From Pseudomonadota bacterium (GTDB taxonomy: Bacteria > SAR324 > XYD2-FULL-50-16 > JAHJRI01): a stretch of DNA of 9,234 nt. Position 1 is the stretch's first letter. Every line of letters begins with the position of its first letter. The notes beneath the pieces are model-generated. The model was given only the letters and a program-made list of their open reading frames with translations. It did no database searches and had not been told where the DNA came from. Position numbers and translations under genes: made by a program. The stretch lies in NCBI GenBank assembly GCA_022360105.1, contig JAKSDL010000797.1, forward strand, positions 1 through 9,234. Reading direction: 5' to 3'. Shown piece after piece: positions 1-7,047 of the stretch.

Positions 1-201
1 GCCCTTCTCCCGATAGCTGTTTTTGATGTTCAGTCTTACCCGGGTTTCATTTGCGATCAACGTTTTGTCCTGAGCCTTGTTTTCGTCAGCCGTCAGGGTA
101 TTTTCCAGGTAGCCGGAAAACTCAAGGTCCGACTCCTGGGAAATGGCAGGAATTGAGTAGACCAAAAGGATCACAAAAAAAGCTGATAATTTTAATTTCA
201 T
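1..201 (-). CDS. Probable outer-membrane beta-barrel protein, N-terminal 67 residues (cut by window edge)
   Basis: The ATG at 201-199 opens a frame that runs off the left edge without a stop. Residues 1-21 form a classical signal peptide: a lysine-containing start (MKLKLSAFF), a hydrophobic core and a likely SPase I cut after IPAIS, before QE. The mature start (from about residue 27, FSGYLENTLTADEN, then TRVRLNIKNSYREKG) alternates polar and hydrophobic residues as in the first strands of porin-like barrels. Only the start is visible, so the family cannot be fixed. The gene begins 4 nt after the stop of the LolA-like gene, and its ribosome site (AGGT at 208-211) lies inside that gene's last codons, so the two are co-transcribed and probably translationally coupled. 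Its position as third gene after an RND exporter and a periplasmic carrier fits an outer-membrane acceptor or exit component; that role is inferred from context. Confidence 0.7.
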   Translation of the reverse strand, partial: MKLKLSAFFVILLVYSIPAISQESDLEFSGYLENTLTADENKAQDKTLIANETRVRLNIKNSYREKG

Positions 202-205
202 TTAG

Positions 206-964
206 CTACCTGTTCAAACGATTGGATTTAAATCTGCTTTTTTTTATCGGCGTGTCAAAATCAATATTCAATGTACGGTTTAGAGTTGTGCCACCGTCCT
301 CATGGTTTGTCATTGTCATCTCCATAGGAACCAGATGGTCCGATATGTTTTGCACGTCTCTAAGAATAAGGGTTTTAAACGCCTTGCTGTCACCTTCGTT
401 GTAATAATCAATCTTCCTCACTACAAAATCGTGTTTTCCTATCCAGGCCGTGATTTTTTCATAGCTTGGTCCTTTAGGTGTGGGCTTGAGCTCCACCACA
501 TAACAGTCTAATCCGTCATGGACTTCATCTTTCAGGAGCATTCCGACGTACTTCTCACTCATTTTCCCGCCACCCATATCTTCATAGGTAAAATCCGAAC
601 CCATCACCTTTTGCTTTTTGGCGTGGGAAGCTAAATGGCGAATTCTACGGGTTCTAGGAGAATAACTCCAGATATCGTCTCCGTCGTTCAGCATCAGGAT
701 CTTTACTCCCTTAACCCTTTTGGGATAGGTGTATACAGACAATTGGCTGTCGCCGGTTTCAACCGCCCAACTTTTTATTTTCAACAAGCGCTTATCTCCT
801 CCCGACGTTGTAATGATTTGTTCGGTTTCTGCTATGGCATGGTCATACTTCTCCACTTCATCAACCTTTTTGAGTATCTCGGCTGCTGTTATCTCTCCGG
901 CAATAGCGAATCCGGGAATGAAGACAAGCAGAAGAAACAGGCTAATAGCTTGATATGTTTTCAT
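206..964 (-). CDS. Outer membrane lipoprotein-sorting protein, LolA-like (TP-0789 type)
   Basis: 252 residues. A signal peptide (residues 1-22, cut likely after AIA before GE) sends it to the periplasm. The body resembles the LolA/LolB-like fold family typified by Treponema TP-0789: an N-terminal helix (about 26-42), beta strands, the segment DDIWSYSPRTRRIRHL at 96-111, and the family hallmark GSDFTYEDM at 122-130. LolA-like half-barrels hold acyl chains in a hydrophobic cavity. Genes of this type commonly sit beside MMPL/RND exporters and are thought to receive lipidic cargo in the periplasm, rather than being the housekeeping LolA. There is no lipobox, so it is soluble. A strong ribosome site (GAGGAGA) precedes the ATG. 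The gene lies 34 nt downstream of the exporter stop and 4 nt upstream of the barrel gene, so it is the middle gene of an operon. Family assignment is confident; the cargo is unknown. Confidence 0.9.
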   Translation of the reverse strand: MKTYQAISLFLLLVFIPGFAIAGEITAAEILKKVDEVEKYDHAIAETEQIITTSGGDKRLLKIKSWAVETGDSQLSVYTYPKRVKGVKILMLNDGDDIWSYSPRTRRIRHLASHAKKQKVMGSDFTYEDMGGGKMSEKYVGMLLKDEVHDGLDCYVVELKPTPKGPSYEKITAWIGKHDFVVRKIDYYNEGDSKAFKTLILRDVQNISDHLVPMEMTMTNHEDGGTTLNRTLNIDFDTPIKKSRFKSNRLNR

Positions 965-998
965 GATTTTTCTCCTCTATTGTTACTAAACATCGATT

Positions 999-3725
999 TT
1001 ATGAACGGCTAACTGCTTCATTGTTGCCGGATTGCAAAGGATTAAATTTCTTCATCAACCTTTTCTCAACAAACGATCCCATAAGTGGTAGAACAATAAT
1101 TGTTGAGATAAAACAAAATCCAACCCCAAGAAAAAGGACATATCCAAGACTTGCCATCCCGCGGTGAGTGTAAAAAGCAATGCTTCCAAATCCTATCATC
1201 GTGGTGATGCTAGTCATCAAAATCGCATGACCGACCTTTGTGGCCGCCTGTCGGACGCCACCCACTCCTTCTTGTCTCCAGCGGTGAAGAATATGGATGC
1301 CGTTATCCACTCCAATCCCGATAATTACAGGAACAGCAATGATATTGACGAAATTGAGCTTTATTCCCAAAACAGCCATCATTGCCACCATCCATAACGC
1401 TCCGAAAAAAAGAGGAATCGTAGCTGTAAATGCGGCCGTCAGATTCCTCATGTCTAAAACCAACAGCAGGATAATCACCAGGGCCGCTGCAATGAGGGCT
1501 TTTTTACCGTCTCTCACCATGGCTTCATTTATCAACAGCAGCAATTTCGGTGTTCCGGAAATTCGATCTGATACAGAGCTGACACTATCTACAAATCGAA
1601 TCAGCGGGTCATATTCATACAGGTTCTTTTTTGGGTAGATTTGAACCAGGTAACGACCTGAATCAGGATTTCTGTATAACGCCTGCAGCTTTTCCGGCAG
1701 CATCTGTTCGGTTACAGGGCCTTCATACTCAACCATCCTTTCCAACCTGAACTTCAACGAACCCGAAAAAGTGTCTGCGAATTCGTCTATACGTTTCCAG
1801 GTTATAGAACCGCTTTTGAAATGATCGATCAGCTTCACCAGAATGCCGTTTTGAGCCTCGCCGCCGGTAACTCTTTCTATCGCTGCAACCACTCTGTCCT
1901 GCCCACCGATAAATGAAAGCTCCTCCAACTCAATAAGGTTATAAAGCAGTCTTTGAATCTCTTCACCCAACCGCTTTCTTGATGCCTGTGACTGTTCCGA
2001 GAAGGAATTCGATCCTGTAGACTCTGCCAACCGGGCTCGTAGCGTTCTAATTGATTCGTCATTCTGTTCTATCCAGTCGGGAGCCGGTATCCACCGATGA
2101 ATTGCATCTACATCCCCAACAGTTTTCTTCTTCTTTAACCGTTTGGATATTGCCCGCGCTTCCTCCACGGTTTCGACCGTCGTAAACGCAAGTTCAGCAG
2201 ACATTTTGTACCGATCGATTATCTCTTTCTGTAACCTCACAGATTCAAGACCTGCCGGTTCCAGCTCAAGAAGATTGTACTCATACTTCAGATTGCCCAG
2301 TTGCATCACTGCCACGACAATCAGAATTAAAGCAGCAACAAACGACAACCTCCTCCTTTTTGTCACTCGGGATGCAAGGTTACCTAAAAACACAAAATCT
2401 CTGCTTTCAATCGCCTTCCCCTTCCGAGTCAGCCGGTTATCTCTCAGGACGAGCAGAGTCGGAAGGATAAAAAAGATGGCCAGCAATGAGATCACGATTC
2501 CGCTTCCCGCACAGAATCCGAATTCAACAATTCCTTTGGTATCACCCACCATCAGAGCAAAAAATGCCAGTGCAGTTGTCAACGCTCCCGCCAAGACGCC
2601 CCTGCCGGTTACCACAACACTTTTCTCAAGAGCTGCGTCAAGACTATGACCGGAAGAACGTTCTTCATAAAAACGGGTAATCACATGTATCGAGAAGTCG
2701 ATACCCAAACCAATCAGCACCAACATGATCATAGCCGTCATGATGTTGAGATCTTGAATCGTTAGCCGATAAAATCCCATGGACCAGATAATTCCTATGA
2801 TTATCGGTGTCATACCTAGTATCGGTATTACCAGAGACCGGAAGTTCCAGACCAATACTGTGAAGATCAAAACAAGAGCCGCTAATGTTAATACAAAGGT
2901 ATAAGGCCCCATGGATTCAAGTTCATCGCGGGCAGTAGGAATCATGCCCGTGGTTCCGATTCGAATACCCGGCATGTCCTTTTCTATTTCCCGCAGCACA
3001 GGTCTTATTCGTTCGTCAACGTGAACCTGCTTACCCCAGTCCGTTGAAGACGCCTTAACCGCGACCGGAATGATGCCCATTTTTTTATCCAACGATAAAA
3101 AATATGGATTTCCCGATGACAGGTCGCGAACTGTGCGAAGTATACGCGACTTCTCGATCTCAGCACCTCCCGCGGCATCATCCAGCATCAATACAAAATC
3201 CTCCAATGCCGCCATAGTTGCAGTCAGTTCCCTCTCTTGGTCTTGCACTTTTTCCGCATCACCTGAAAACTCTTTCTCAAAATCATCGTTAAGATGAGTC
3301 AAATAAGGCACAAGTGCCGGATTGGAAAAAACGTCCACCGATCGTCGCAAGTCCTTGGGTTTTATGCTTCGTAACCCGTGTTGAATGAGAAATCTCTCAT
3401 CAAGCTTTCCATAGGTAGCCGTCACAACGTCAGTCAGGGCTTCTACTCTTTCAGTGGTTTCTTCGACGGCTCGTTCCGTTAAAACCGGATCTTCAGATTC
3501 AACTACAATCATATAATTTGAACCCATCGGATAATTTTCCAGGACTTCGATCCATTCCTTTACAGCCGGTTCCGACTGCGGTAAAAGGGTAACCCATTTC
3601 ATATCCACACCGATCGTTCCGGCCAGATACCCCATTATACAAGTCGCCAGCAGGGTCACCGTTATGACGGTTTTCCTTCGATTCAAAGCAAGCTGCTTAA
3701 ATCTCCTTAATAGCCGATCCAACAT
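999..3725 (-). CDS. MMPL/RND superfamily exporter (SSD-like, 12 membrane segments)
   Basis: 908 residues with the duplicated RND layout. Segment 1 is near residues 19-37, followed by a periplasmic loop of about 235 residues. Segments 2-6 fall at about 275-427 and segment 7 at about 458-476. A second periplasmic loop of about 265 residues is followed by segments 8-12 at about 741-882. Segments 4 and 10 carry matched motifs, GLGIDFSIH (339-347, Asp343) and GIGVDNGIH (803-811, Asp807), the acidic residues expected to carry protons in this superfamily. A glycine-rich segment follows each. The length is normal and I see no frameshift. MMPL-type RND proteins move lipids, hopanoids, polyketides or other hydrophobic molecules out of the inner membrane. 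No adaptor (MFP) or TolC-like gene is seen; the partners are a LolA-like carrier and a likely barrel protein, which favours lipid transfer over drug efflux. The start is supported by GAGGAGA 7 nt upstream. A TetR-type operator lies about 105 nt upstream of the start. Confidence 0.93.
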   Translation of the reverse strand: MLDRLLRRFKQLALNRRKTVITVTLLATCIMGYLAGTIGVDMKWVTLLPQSEPAVKEWIEVLENYPMGSNYMIVVESEDPVLTERAVEETTERVEALTDVVTATYGKLDERFLIQHGLRSIKPKDLRRSVDVFSNPALVPYLTHLNDDFEKEFSGDAEKVQDQERELTATMAALEDFVLMLDDAAGGAEIEKSRILRTVRDLSSGNPYFLSLDKKMGIIPVAVKASSTDWGKQVHVDERIRPVLREIEKDMPGIRIGTTGMIPTARDELESMGPYTFVLTLAALVLIFTVLVWNFRSLVIPILGMTPIIIGIIWSMGFYRLTIQDLNIMTAMIMLVLIGLGIDFSIHVITRFYEERSSGHSLDAALEKSVVVTGRGVLAGALTTALAFFALMVGDTKGIVEFGFCAGSGIVISLLAIFFILPTLLVLRDNRLTRKGKAIESRDFVFLGNLASRVTKRRRLSFVAALILIVVAVMQLGNLKYEYNLLELEPAGLESVRLQKEIIDRYKMSAELAFTTVETVEEARAISKRLKKKKTVGDVDAIHRWIPAPDWIEQNDESIRTLRARLAESTGSNSFSEQSQASRKRLGEEIQRLLYNLIELEELSFIGGQDRVVAAIERVTGGEAQNGILVKLIDHFKSGSITWKRIDEFADTFSGSLKFRLERMVEYEGPVTEQMLPEKLQALYRNPDSGRYLVQIYPKKNLYEYDPLIRFVDSVSSVSDRISGTPKLLLLINEAMVRDGKKALIAAALVIILLLVLDMRNLTAAFTATIPLFFGALWMVAMMAVLGIKLNFVNIIAVPVIIGIGVDNGIHILHRWRQEGVGGVRQAATKVGHAILMTSITTMIGFGSIAFYTHRGMASLGYVLFLGVGFCFISTIIVLPLMGSFVEKRLMKKFNPLQSGNNEAVSRS

Positions 3726-3732
3726 AATAAAA

Positions 3733-3739
3733 TCTCCTC
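3733..3739 (-). promoter_or_regulatory. Strong ribosome binding site of the exporter gene
   Basis: On the minus strand this reads GAGGAGA, 7 nt before the ATG at 3725. It is a near-full anti-SD match and fixes the start. The LolA-like gene has the same GAGGAGA in front of its ATG, so both are set up for efficient translation. Confidence 0.75.
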
Positions 3740-3807
3740 TGCTTCAATTTTGCTGTTAAATGCGAAGGATTCATCTCTATTTGCCCTCGCAAACAATGAA
3801 ACTAATC

Positions 3808-3828
3808 TTAAAGTTGAAAAAACTTTAA
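3808..3828. repeat. AT-rich perfect inverted repeat beside the exporter operator
   Basis: Two 8-base arms, TTAAAGTT (3808-3815) and AACTTTAA (3821-3828), flank a 5-base centre. It ends only 2 bases from the operator at 3831. If transcription starts around 3822, as the promoter geometry suggests, the transcript would hold only part of it, so it would act as a DNA site rather than an RNA hairpin. It is too AT-rich to be a convincing terminator stem. Chance occurrence in AT-rich intergenic DNA is possible. Confidence 0.4.
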
Positions 3829-3857
3829 TCCATACTAACCGTTTGGTATGTTTCTAG
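3829..3857 (-). promoter_or_regulatory. Possible weak promoter of the exporter operon
   Basis: When aligned on the operator, the strong tetR promoter geometry gives a -10 of TATGGA (3829-3834) and a -35 of CTAGAA (3852-3857), 17 nt apart. Both match the sigma-70 consensus poorly, so this is placed by analogy only. If used, the operator lies between the two hexamers and overlaps the -10. The leader would be about 95-100 nt. Confidence 0.3.
3831..3850. promoter_or_regulatory. TetR-type operator in front of the exporter operon
   Basis: CATACTAACCGTTTGGTATG is an imperfect palindrome: 16 of 20 positions match its own reverse complement, with perfect outer arms CATAC/GTATG. It matches the site before tetR (4535-4554) at 18 of 20 positions. 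A long shared palindrome placed in front of a repressor gene and its neighbouring operon is the usual signature of a local TetR regulon. An extra half-site CATACC lies at 3859-3864. The binding protein is inferred to be the TetR encoded at 3927-4511. Confidence 0.8.
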
Positions 3858-3898
3858 ACATACCGATGCTGCAAATCTTATTTTAAATCAAATGAATC

Positions 3899-3930
3899 AA
3901 AAAATAGGATCTTCGCAGCGATCGCCCTAT
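3899..3930 (-). terminator. Likely intrinsic terminator at the end of tetR
   Basis: On the minus strand a stem formed by ATAG(G) and (C)CTAT with an inner GATC/GATC pairing is followed directly by six T (A-run at 3899-3904 on the plus strand). The 5' arm overlaps the tetR stop codon at 3927-3929. The stem is short and interrupted by an unpaired GGC or similar bulge, so strength is uncertain. It would separate tetR from the exporter operon and fits the operon having its own operator. Confidence 0.45.
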
Positions 3931-4511
3931 CTTTTGATCATATCCCACAAGCCTGCTGATATTTTAGCTCCTTCCTCTTTAATCTTGGTTATGTCGTCAA
4001 GCAGTACCACCATTAAAATAAATCCCTCCGCAAGGGAGAAGATATGAACGGCTAACGAATCAGCATCAATATCTTTTCTTATCTCGCCGTTGATCTGCGC
4101 TTCCCTGACTCGCTGGCAAAACAGATCCATGCTGCCTGAATAGATATTAGCCACCTTCTTTTTAAATTCGGGAAACCTCCGCATGGCGTTAAGCAAAAGA
4201 ATATAATGTTTTTCATTTATATTTGCCGCAAACTTCATATCTTCAAAATACCCCGGGTAGTCCAATATTCTGGGAATCATCGTTTTCATATCCTCTGAGG
4301 AATATATCTTTTCCCTGATCCATTTCTCCACTTCATAAAAGTAGCTGTTCATGACAGCAAGAAAAACTTCTTCCTTGGTTTTGAAGTGATGATAAAAAGC
4401 TCCCTTGGTAATATTGCACTGTTCGGTGATCTTACTGATGCTGGCTTTTTCATAGCCGTGTTCCAGAAAACACTGGAAAGATGTCTGTAATAGTTTTTCT
4501 TTTGTTTCCAT
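3927..4511 (-). CDS. TetR/AcrR family transcriptional repressor
   Basis: 194 residues, the normal family length. The N-terminal TetR_N DNA-binding domain covers about residues 3-50: a first helix (KEKLLQTSFQCFLEHGYEKA), then the helix-turn-helix through SISKITEQCNITKGAFYHHF and the family-typical KTKEEVF at about 44-50. The remainder is the variable helical ligand and dimerisation domain, rich in hydrophobic residues, with nothing that identifies the inducer. The ATG at 4511 has AGGA 6 nt upstream. A strong promoter with an embedded palindrome lies just ahead, so autorepression is very likely, and the matching palindrome ahead of the exporter makes that operon the obvious target. TetR proteins beside MMPL exporters usually sense the transported molecule or a related fatty or hydrophobic compound; here that is inference. 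Confidence 0.93.
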   Translation of the reverse strand: METKEKLLQTSFQCFLEHGYEKASISKITEQCNITKGAFYHHFKTKEEVFLAVMNSYFYEVEKWIREKIYSSEDMKTMIPRILDYPGYFEDMKFAANINEKHYILLLNAMRRFPEFKKKVANIYSGSMDLFCQRVREAQINGEIRKDIDADSLAVHIFSLAEGFILMVVLLDDITKIKEEGAKISAGLWDMIKR

Positions 4512-4532
4512 ATTTTATCCTGTTTTATAAAA

Positions 4533-4561
4533 AAGATACTAACCGATTGGTATGTTGTCAA
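4533..4561 (-). promoter_or_regulatory. Sigma-70 promoter of tetR
   Basis: On the minus strand, a perfect -35 TTGACA (4556-4561) is followed after exactly 17 nt by a -10 of TATCTT (4533-4538, 4 of 6 consensus). The predicted start near 4526 gives a leader of about 15 nt to the ATG at 4511. The operator lies between the two hexamers and overlaps the first bases of the -10. Confidence 0.75.
4535..4554. promoter_or_regulatory. TetR-type operator inside the tetR promoter
   Basis: GATACTAACCGATTGGTATG is an imperfect palindrome with arms (G)ATAC/GTAT(G). It differs from the exporter site (3831-3850) at only two positions. It fills the space between the -35 and -10 hexamers of the tetR promoter, so a bound dimer would block RNA polymerase directly. 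Confidence 0.82.
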
Positions 4562-4635
4562 GTCGATTTTTTGTTCAAAATGGTTAAGAGTTTTTAACGG
4601 GTTGTCAAGAATGAACTTTTCAAGTGACTTGTTTA

Positions 4636-4662
4636 TGCCTTTCAAGGCTCAGTTAAAAGGCA
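4636..4662 (-). terminator. Stem-loop at the end of the lipoprotein gene, possible weak terminator
   Basis: Perfect 7-base arms TGCCTTT (4636-4642) and AAAGGCA (4656-4662) with a 13-nt loop span the lipoprotein stop codon (4642-4644). On the minus strand no T-run follows, so it is not a canonical intrinsic terminator. It may stabilise the 3' end or help a factor-dependent stop. A small palindrome, CAAGTGACTTG, lies immediately beyond at 4621-4631. Confidence 0.3.
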
Positions 4663-5298
4663 TTCCTTTGTTTCTGCATTTGGTTTTTCAGATCCGGAAG
4701 CATAAAGCTTGGTCAGGTAATTGGTGGATTTAAAACGTCCCCAACTGGTTCCTCTTCCGCGAACCGGGAATAAACCGAACCACCCTTTTGACAAGGTTAG
4801 TTGTTTAAAAACCAGATAGTCATCCTGCTGGATCAATTCAAAAGTATTGTTTTCGGTTCCCCGAAAACCGCCGCTATTGGTTACCTTCACGGTATCCCTT
4901 CGTAACCAGCCGTTTACACATTTATAGTCACCTCCGGCGATTGACAGTGTTTTTTTATAGATACACCTACCTTCGGCGTTGAAAAGCCCGACATTCAATT
5001 GATCTGGTTCCGGTTGTGCAATCGACACAAACACCGTTTTTAGTAACAAAGTGTGCTTTTTATCAAACAGGATATCGATAATATTTTTCTGTCCCCAATG
5101 GTCACGATTGAAATTACGATACACCGTCGGAGTGAAGTTGCAGCTGTTGCTGGTGGAAATTACAATGGGTGGCCATTCAGCGGGATATGGATCATGAGCA
5201 CTGCAACCTGCGAGGGTTGTCGCCATCAATAACCATGGAAGGAACGATTGAATGAATATACTTGAAGGTTGCCTGACTTGTTTCAGTATTTCTGGCAT
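4642..5298 (-). CDS. Small lipoprotein of unknown family
   Basis: 218 residues. The N-terminus has basic residues (K6, R9), a hydrophobic stretch and a good lipobox, LAGC, with Cys32 as the lipidated residue and Ser at +2, which favours outer-membrane sorting over inner-membrane retention. Four further cysteines (about 53, 112, 127, 213) could form two disulfides in the periplasm. The rest is beta-rich with many aromatic and basic residues, including TLSKGWFGLFPVRGRG near 168-183. I do not recognise the family. The ATG at 5298 overlaps the end of the ankyrin gene by 16 nt in another frame and has AAGGAAA about 5-7 nt upstream, so it is the second gene of a tightly coupled pair. It may act with the ankyrin protein at the envelope; that is inference from gene order only. 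Confidence 0.82.
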   Translation of the reverse strand: MPEILKQVRQPSSIFIQSFLPWLLMATTLAGCSAHDPYPAEWPPIVISTSNSCNFTPTVYRNFNRDHWGQKNIIDILFDKKHTLLLKTVFVSIAQPEPDQLNVGLFNAEGRCIYKKTLSIAGGDYKCVNGWLRRDTVKVTNSGGFRGTENNTFELIQQDDYLVFKQLTLSKGWFGLFPVRGRGTSWGRFKSTNYLTKLYASGSEKPNAETKECLLTEP

Positions 5299-6791
5299 AA
5301 TATTTCCTTAAAGGTTATTCTTTCTGTTCTTGTGATCGACCCTCTTGGTGCATTTCGTTTTTTCAATGCTGTAACAGCATTTTCAATTTTAGATTCCACA
5401 GCCCAATCCAATGGTGTTCGACCCGTATTATCTACAATGGATACGTTAGCCTGTTGGTTCAGAAGCAATGTGCCCCACAGTTCAAAGTGCTTTTGATTAC
5501 TTGCGAGCAGGTGAAGGGGAGCGACTCCGTTTTTCTCCTGAATATTCGCATCGGCTCCTTTGGCCACCAATAAACCGAAATTTTCCGGTTGGTTCTCCGC
5601 AAAAATCGATTTGTGCAGAGGCGTGCATCCCGCATCATTTTGCTCATCGATATGGGCCCCGTGTTTTAACAAGAGTTCGATTTCAGCGGTCGCATACCGG
5701 TTTCTCGCAGCTAAGTGGAGTGGGGTATCACCATATTTTTTTGATCTTACGGAAAGATCCGCTCCATGCTCCAGTAGCAATGGCAGTAACGATAAATGTG
5801 ATTTACTGCCTGTGATCCGATGTAATGGTGTTCTACCTTTAGTATCTCTGATATTAGGATCTGCTCCGGCTATCAGCAGTCGCTTTATGGATGCATCGGG
5901 CTGATGACAATCGAGCGATACCAAAAGGCCGTGGATTGGTGTCGTGGAATTGGCATCTGTTGCATTGATATCCAAACCCTGTTTAATCAGGTAATCCATT
6001 ATTTCCTGATGACAGGCATAATGTATTAGTGACTGTTGTTTGTTGTTTTTGTGCCTGATGTCAATTCCTTTTTCAGTCAGAAACTTAAAGATATTGAGAG
6101 CATGGCTGTTTTCATCTACGGCAGATCCTGTTGCCTCAAGAAGAAAAAACAGGGCATTTTCTCCTGCATCGTTTAAAGCCAAAGGATCAGCCCCTTTGTT
6201 CAGAAGATGTTGCAACAACTCCACTGACAACAATTTCGAGGCAATCAGGAATGCTGTTGCGCCAGACTGATCCCTGTGTTCCAAATCGGCACCCTTTGAC
6301 AACAACATATCTATCATCCCGAATTGAAGTGACGGAGCATGGGGACGGAGCGGAGCTTTTAAATAATTGGAATAATCCTTGGACAGGGCAAACTGCAAAG
6401 GAGACAGCCTGTGCCTGCCGGCAGCGTTTGGATTGGCTTTCCTTTCAAGCAGAAGTGCTATCATCTCCGTATGACCGCTAGCTACAGCATAATGCAATGG
6501 CGTCATATCAAAGGTGTTTTGAGAATTGGGATTTGCCCCTTTATCCAACAACAACTTTGCAGCTTCTATCTGATTGCCGATGACTGCATGATGCAGCGGG
6601 GTTTCCTTCATGGTGAATCTTGAAATGATATCTTTGGGACTGTGTGCATCAATATCCCCACCTTCATCAAGATACCTGTTAATACTTTCCAGGTCGCCTT
6701 TTCTTGAGGCTTCATGGATTGGAACTTTAGCTTGAAAAAAGCAACCAATTCCGGCAGCAATGATCAGCAAAAGCAATATAATTTTTTTCAT
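5283..6791 (-). CDS. Exported ankyrin-repeat protein
   Basis: About 502 residues from the ATG at 6791. This start gives an immediate signal sequence (MKKIILLLLIIAAGIGC) and has AAAGGGA just upstream, although the spacing is short. An in-frame ATG at 6809 would add MECKGT but has no clear ribosome site. The hydrophobic stretch ends in AGIGC, which could be a poor lipobox (Gly rather than Leu/Val/Ile at -3), so it may be lipidated, cleaved or left as an anchor. The rest is about 13 ankyrin repeats. Canonical ones read TPLHHAVIGNQIEAAKLLLD and then KGANPN, or TPLHLAARN...LLLKHGAHID. Some have insertions: repeat 4 carries extra residues (YLKAPLRPHAPSLQF) and repeat 6 is extended. Ankyrin repeats bind proteins and show no catalytic residues, so the partner is unknown. 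The gene overlaps the downstream lipoprotein gene by 16 nt. Confidence 0.9.
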   Translation of the reverse strand: MKKIILLLLIIAAGIGCFFQAKVPIHEASRKGDLESINRYLDEGGDIDAHSPKDIISRFTMKETPLHHAVIGNQIEAAKLLLDKGANPNSQNTFDMTPLHYAVASGHTEMIALLLERKANPNAAGRHRLSPLQFALSKDYSNYLKAPLRPHAPSLQFGMIDMLLSKGADLEHRDQSGATAFLIASKLLSVELLQHLLNKGADPLALNDAGENALFFLLEATGSAVDENSHALNIFKFLTEKGIDIRHKNNKQQSLIHYACHQEIMDYLIKQGLDINATDANSTTPIHGLLVSLDCHQPDASIKRLLIAGADPNIRDTKGRTPLHRITGSKSHLSLLPLLLEHGADLSVRSKKYGDTPLHLAARNRYATAEIELLLKHGAHIDEQNDAGCTPLHKSIFAENQPENFGLLVAKGADANIQEKNGVAPLHLLASNQKHFELWGTLLLNQQANVSIVDNTGRTPLDWAVESKIENAVTALKKRNAPRGSITRTERITFKEILCQKY

Positions 6792-6856
6792 GGTCCCTTT
6801 GCATTCCATTCAGACGATCTGCCCTTAATCTTGATAATTTTAATCCTTTGATACCA

Positions 6857-6862
6857 AATATA
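6857..6862 (-). promoter_or_regulatory. Candidate -10 box ahead of the ankyrin gene
   Basis: TATATT on the minus strand (5 of 6 consensus), about 65 nt upstream of the preferred ATG. The hexamer 17 nt further up (CTTTTA) is a poor -35. In AT-rich intergenic DNA this is weak evidence; it is listed as the best site I could find. Confidence 0.22.
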
Positions 6863-7002
6863 CAAACCCTGCCTGTGGTTAAAAGGCAAACAATAAGCCG
6901 TAAGTTGCAATTGTTTGCGCCTGGCAGAGGTCATGATAATATCGGAAACGTAAAGATTTAATACTCCTCTTAACAGTAAGGGATATCTACTGGTTTAGCT
7001 AC

Positions 7003-7026
7003 GGAGAAAATGGCCAGGGATTTTCC
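7003..7026. repeat. Imperfect inverted repeat
   Basis: GGAGAAAAT (7003-7011) and ATTTTCC (7020-7026) can pair with one bulged base around an 8-nt GC-rich loop. No T-run follows in either direction. Function unknown. Confidence 0.35.
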
Positions 7027-7047
7027 TTAACAGGATGATCCAAAACC

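Noticed and set aside
51..404. 117-codon plus-strand frame across the barrel and LolA-like genes
   Set aside because: It is antisense to two signal-peptide genes with good ribosome sites and has no coherent protein features.
2143..2649. 168-codon plus-strand frame inside the exporter gene
   Set aside because: It lies wholly opposite a well-supported membrane protein gene. It is rich in Ser, Thr and Arg as typical of antisense shadows, with no recognisable domain.
206..3725. Multidrug tripartite efflux pump of AcrAB-TolC type
   Set aside because: The transporter has MMPL/SSD-like architecture with two medium periplasmic loops, and there is no membrane-fusion protein or TolC homologue in the operon.
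4591..4615. A second TTGACA-like box upstream of tetR (minus strand TTGACAACCCG)
   Set aside because: No acceptable -10 lies 16-18 nt downstream, while the TTGACA at 4556-4561 pairs with a -10 at ideal spacing.
4349..4645. A 98-codon minus-strand frame overlapping the tetR start and its upstream region
   Set aside because: It begins with a TTG, crosses the tetR promoter and operator, and its second half is the tetR N-terminus read in another frame. Composition is not protein-like and there is no supporting ribosome site.
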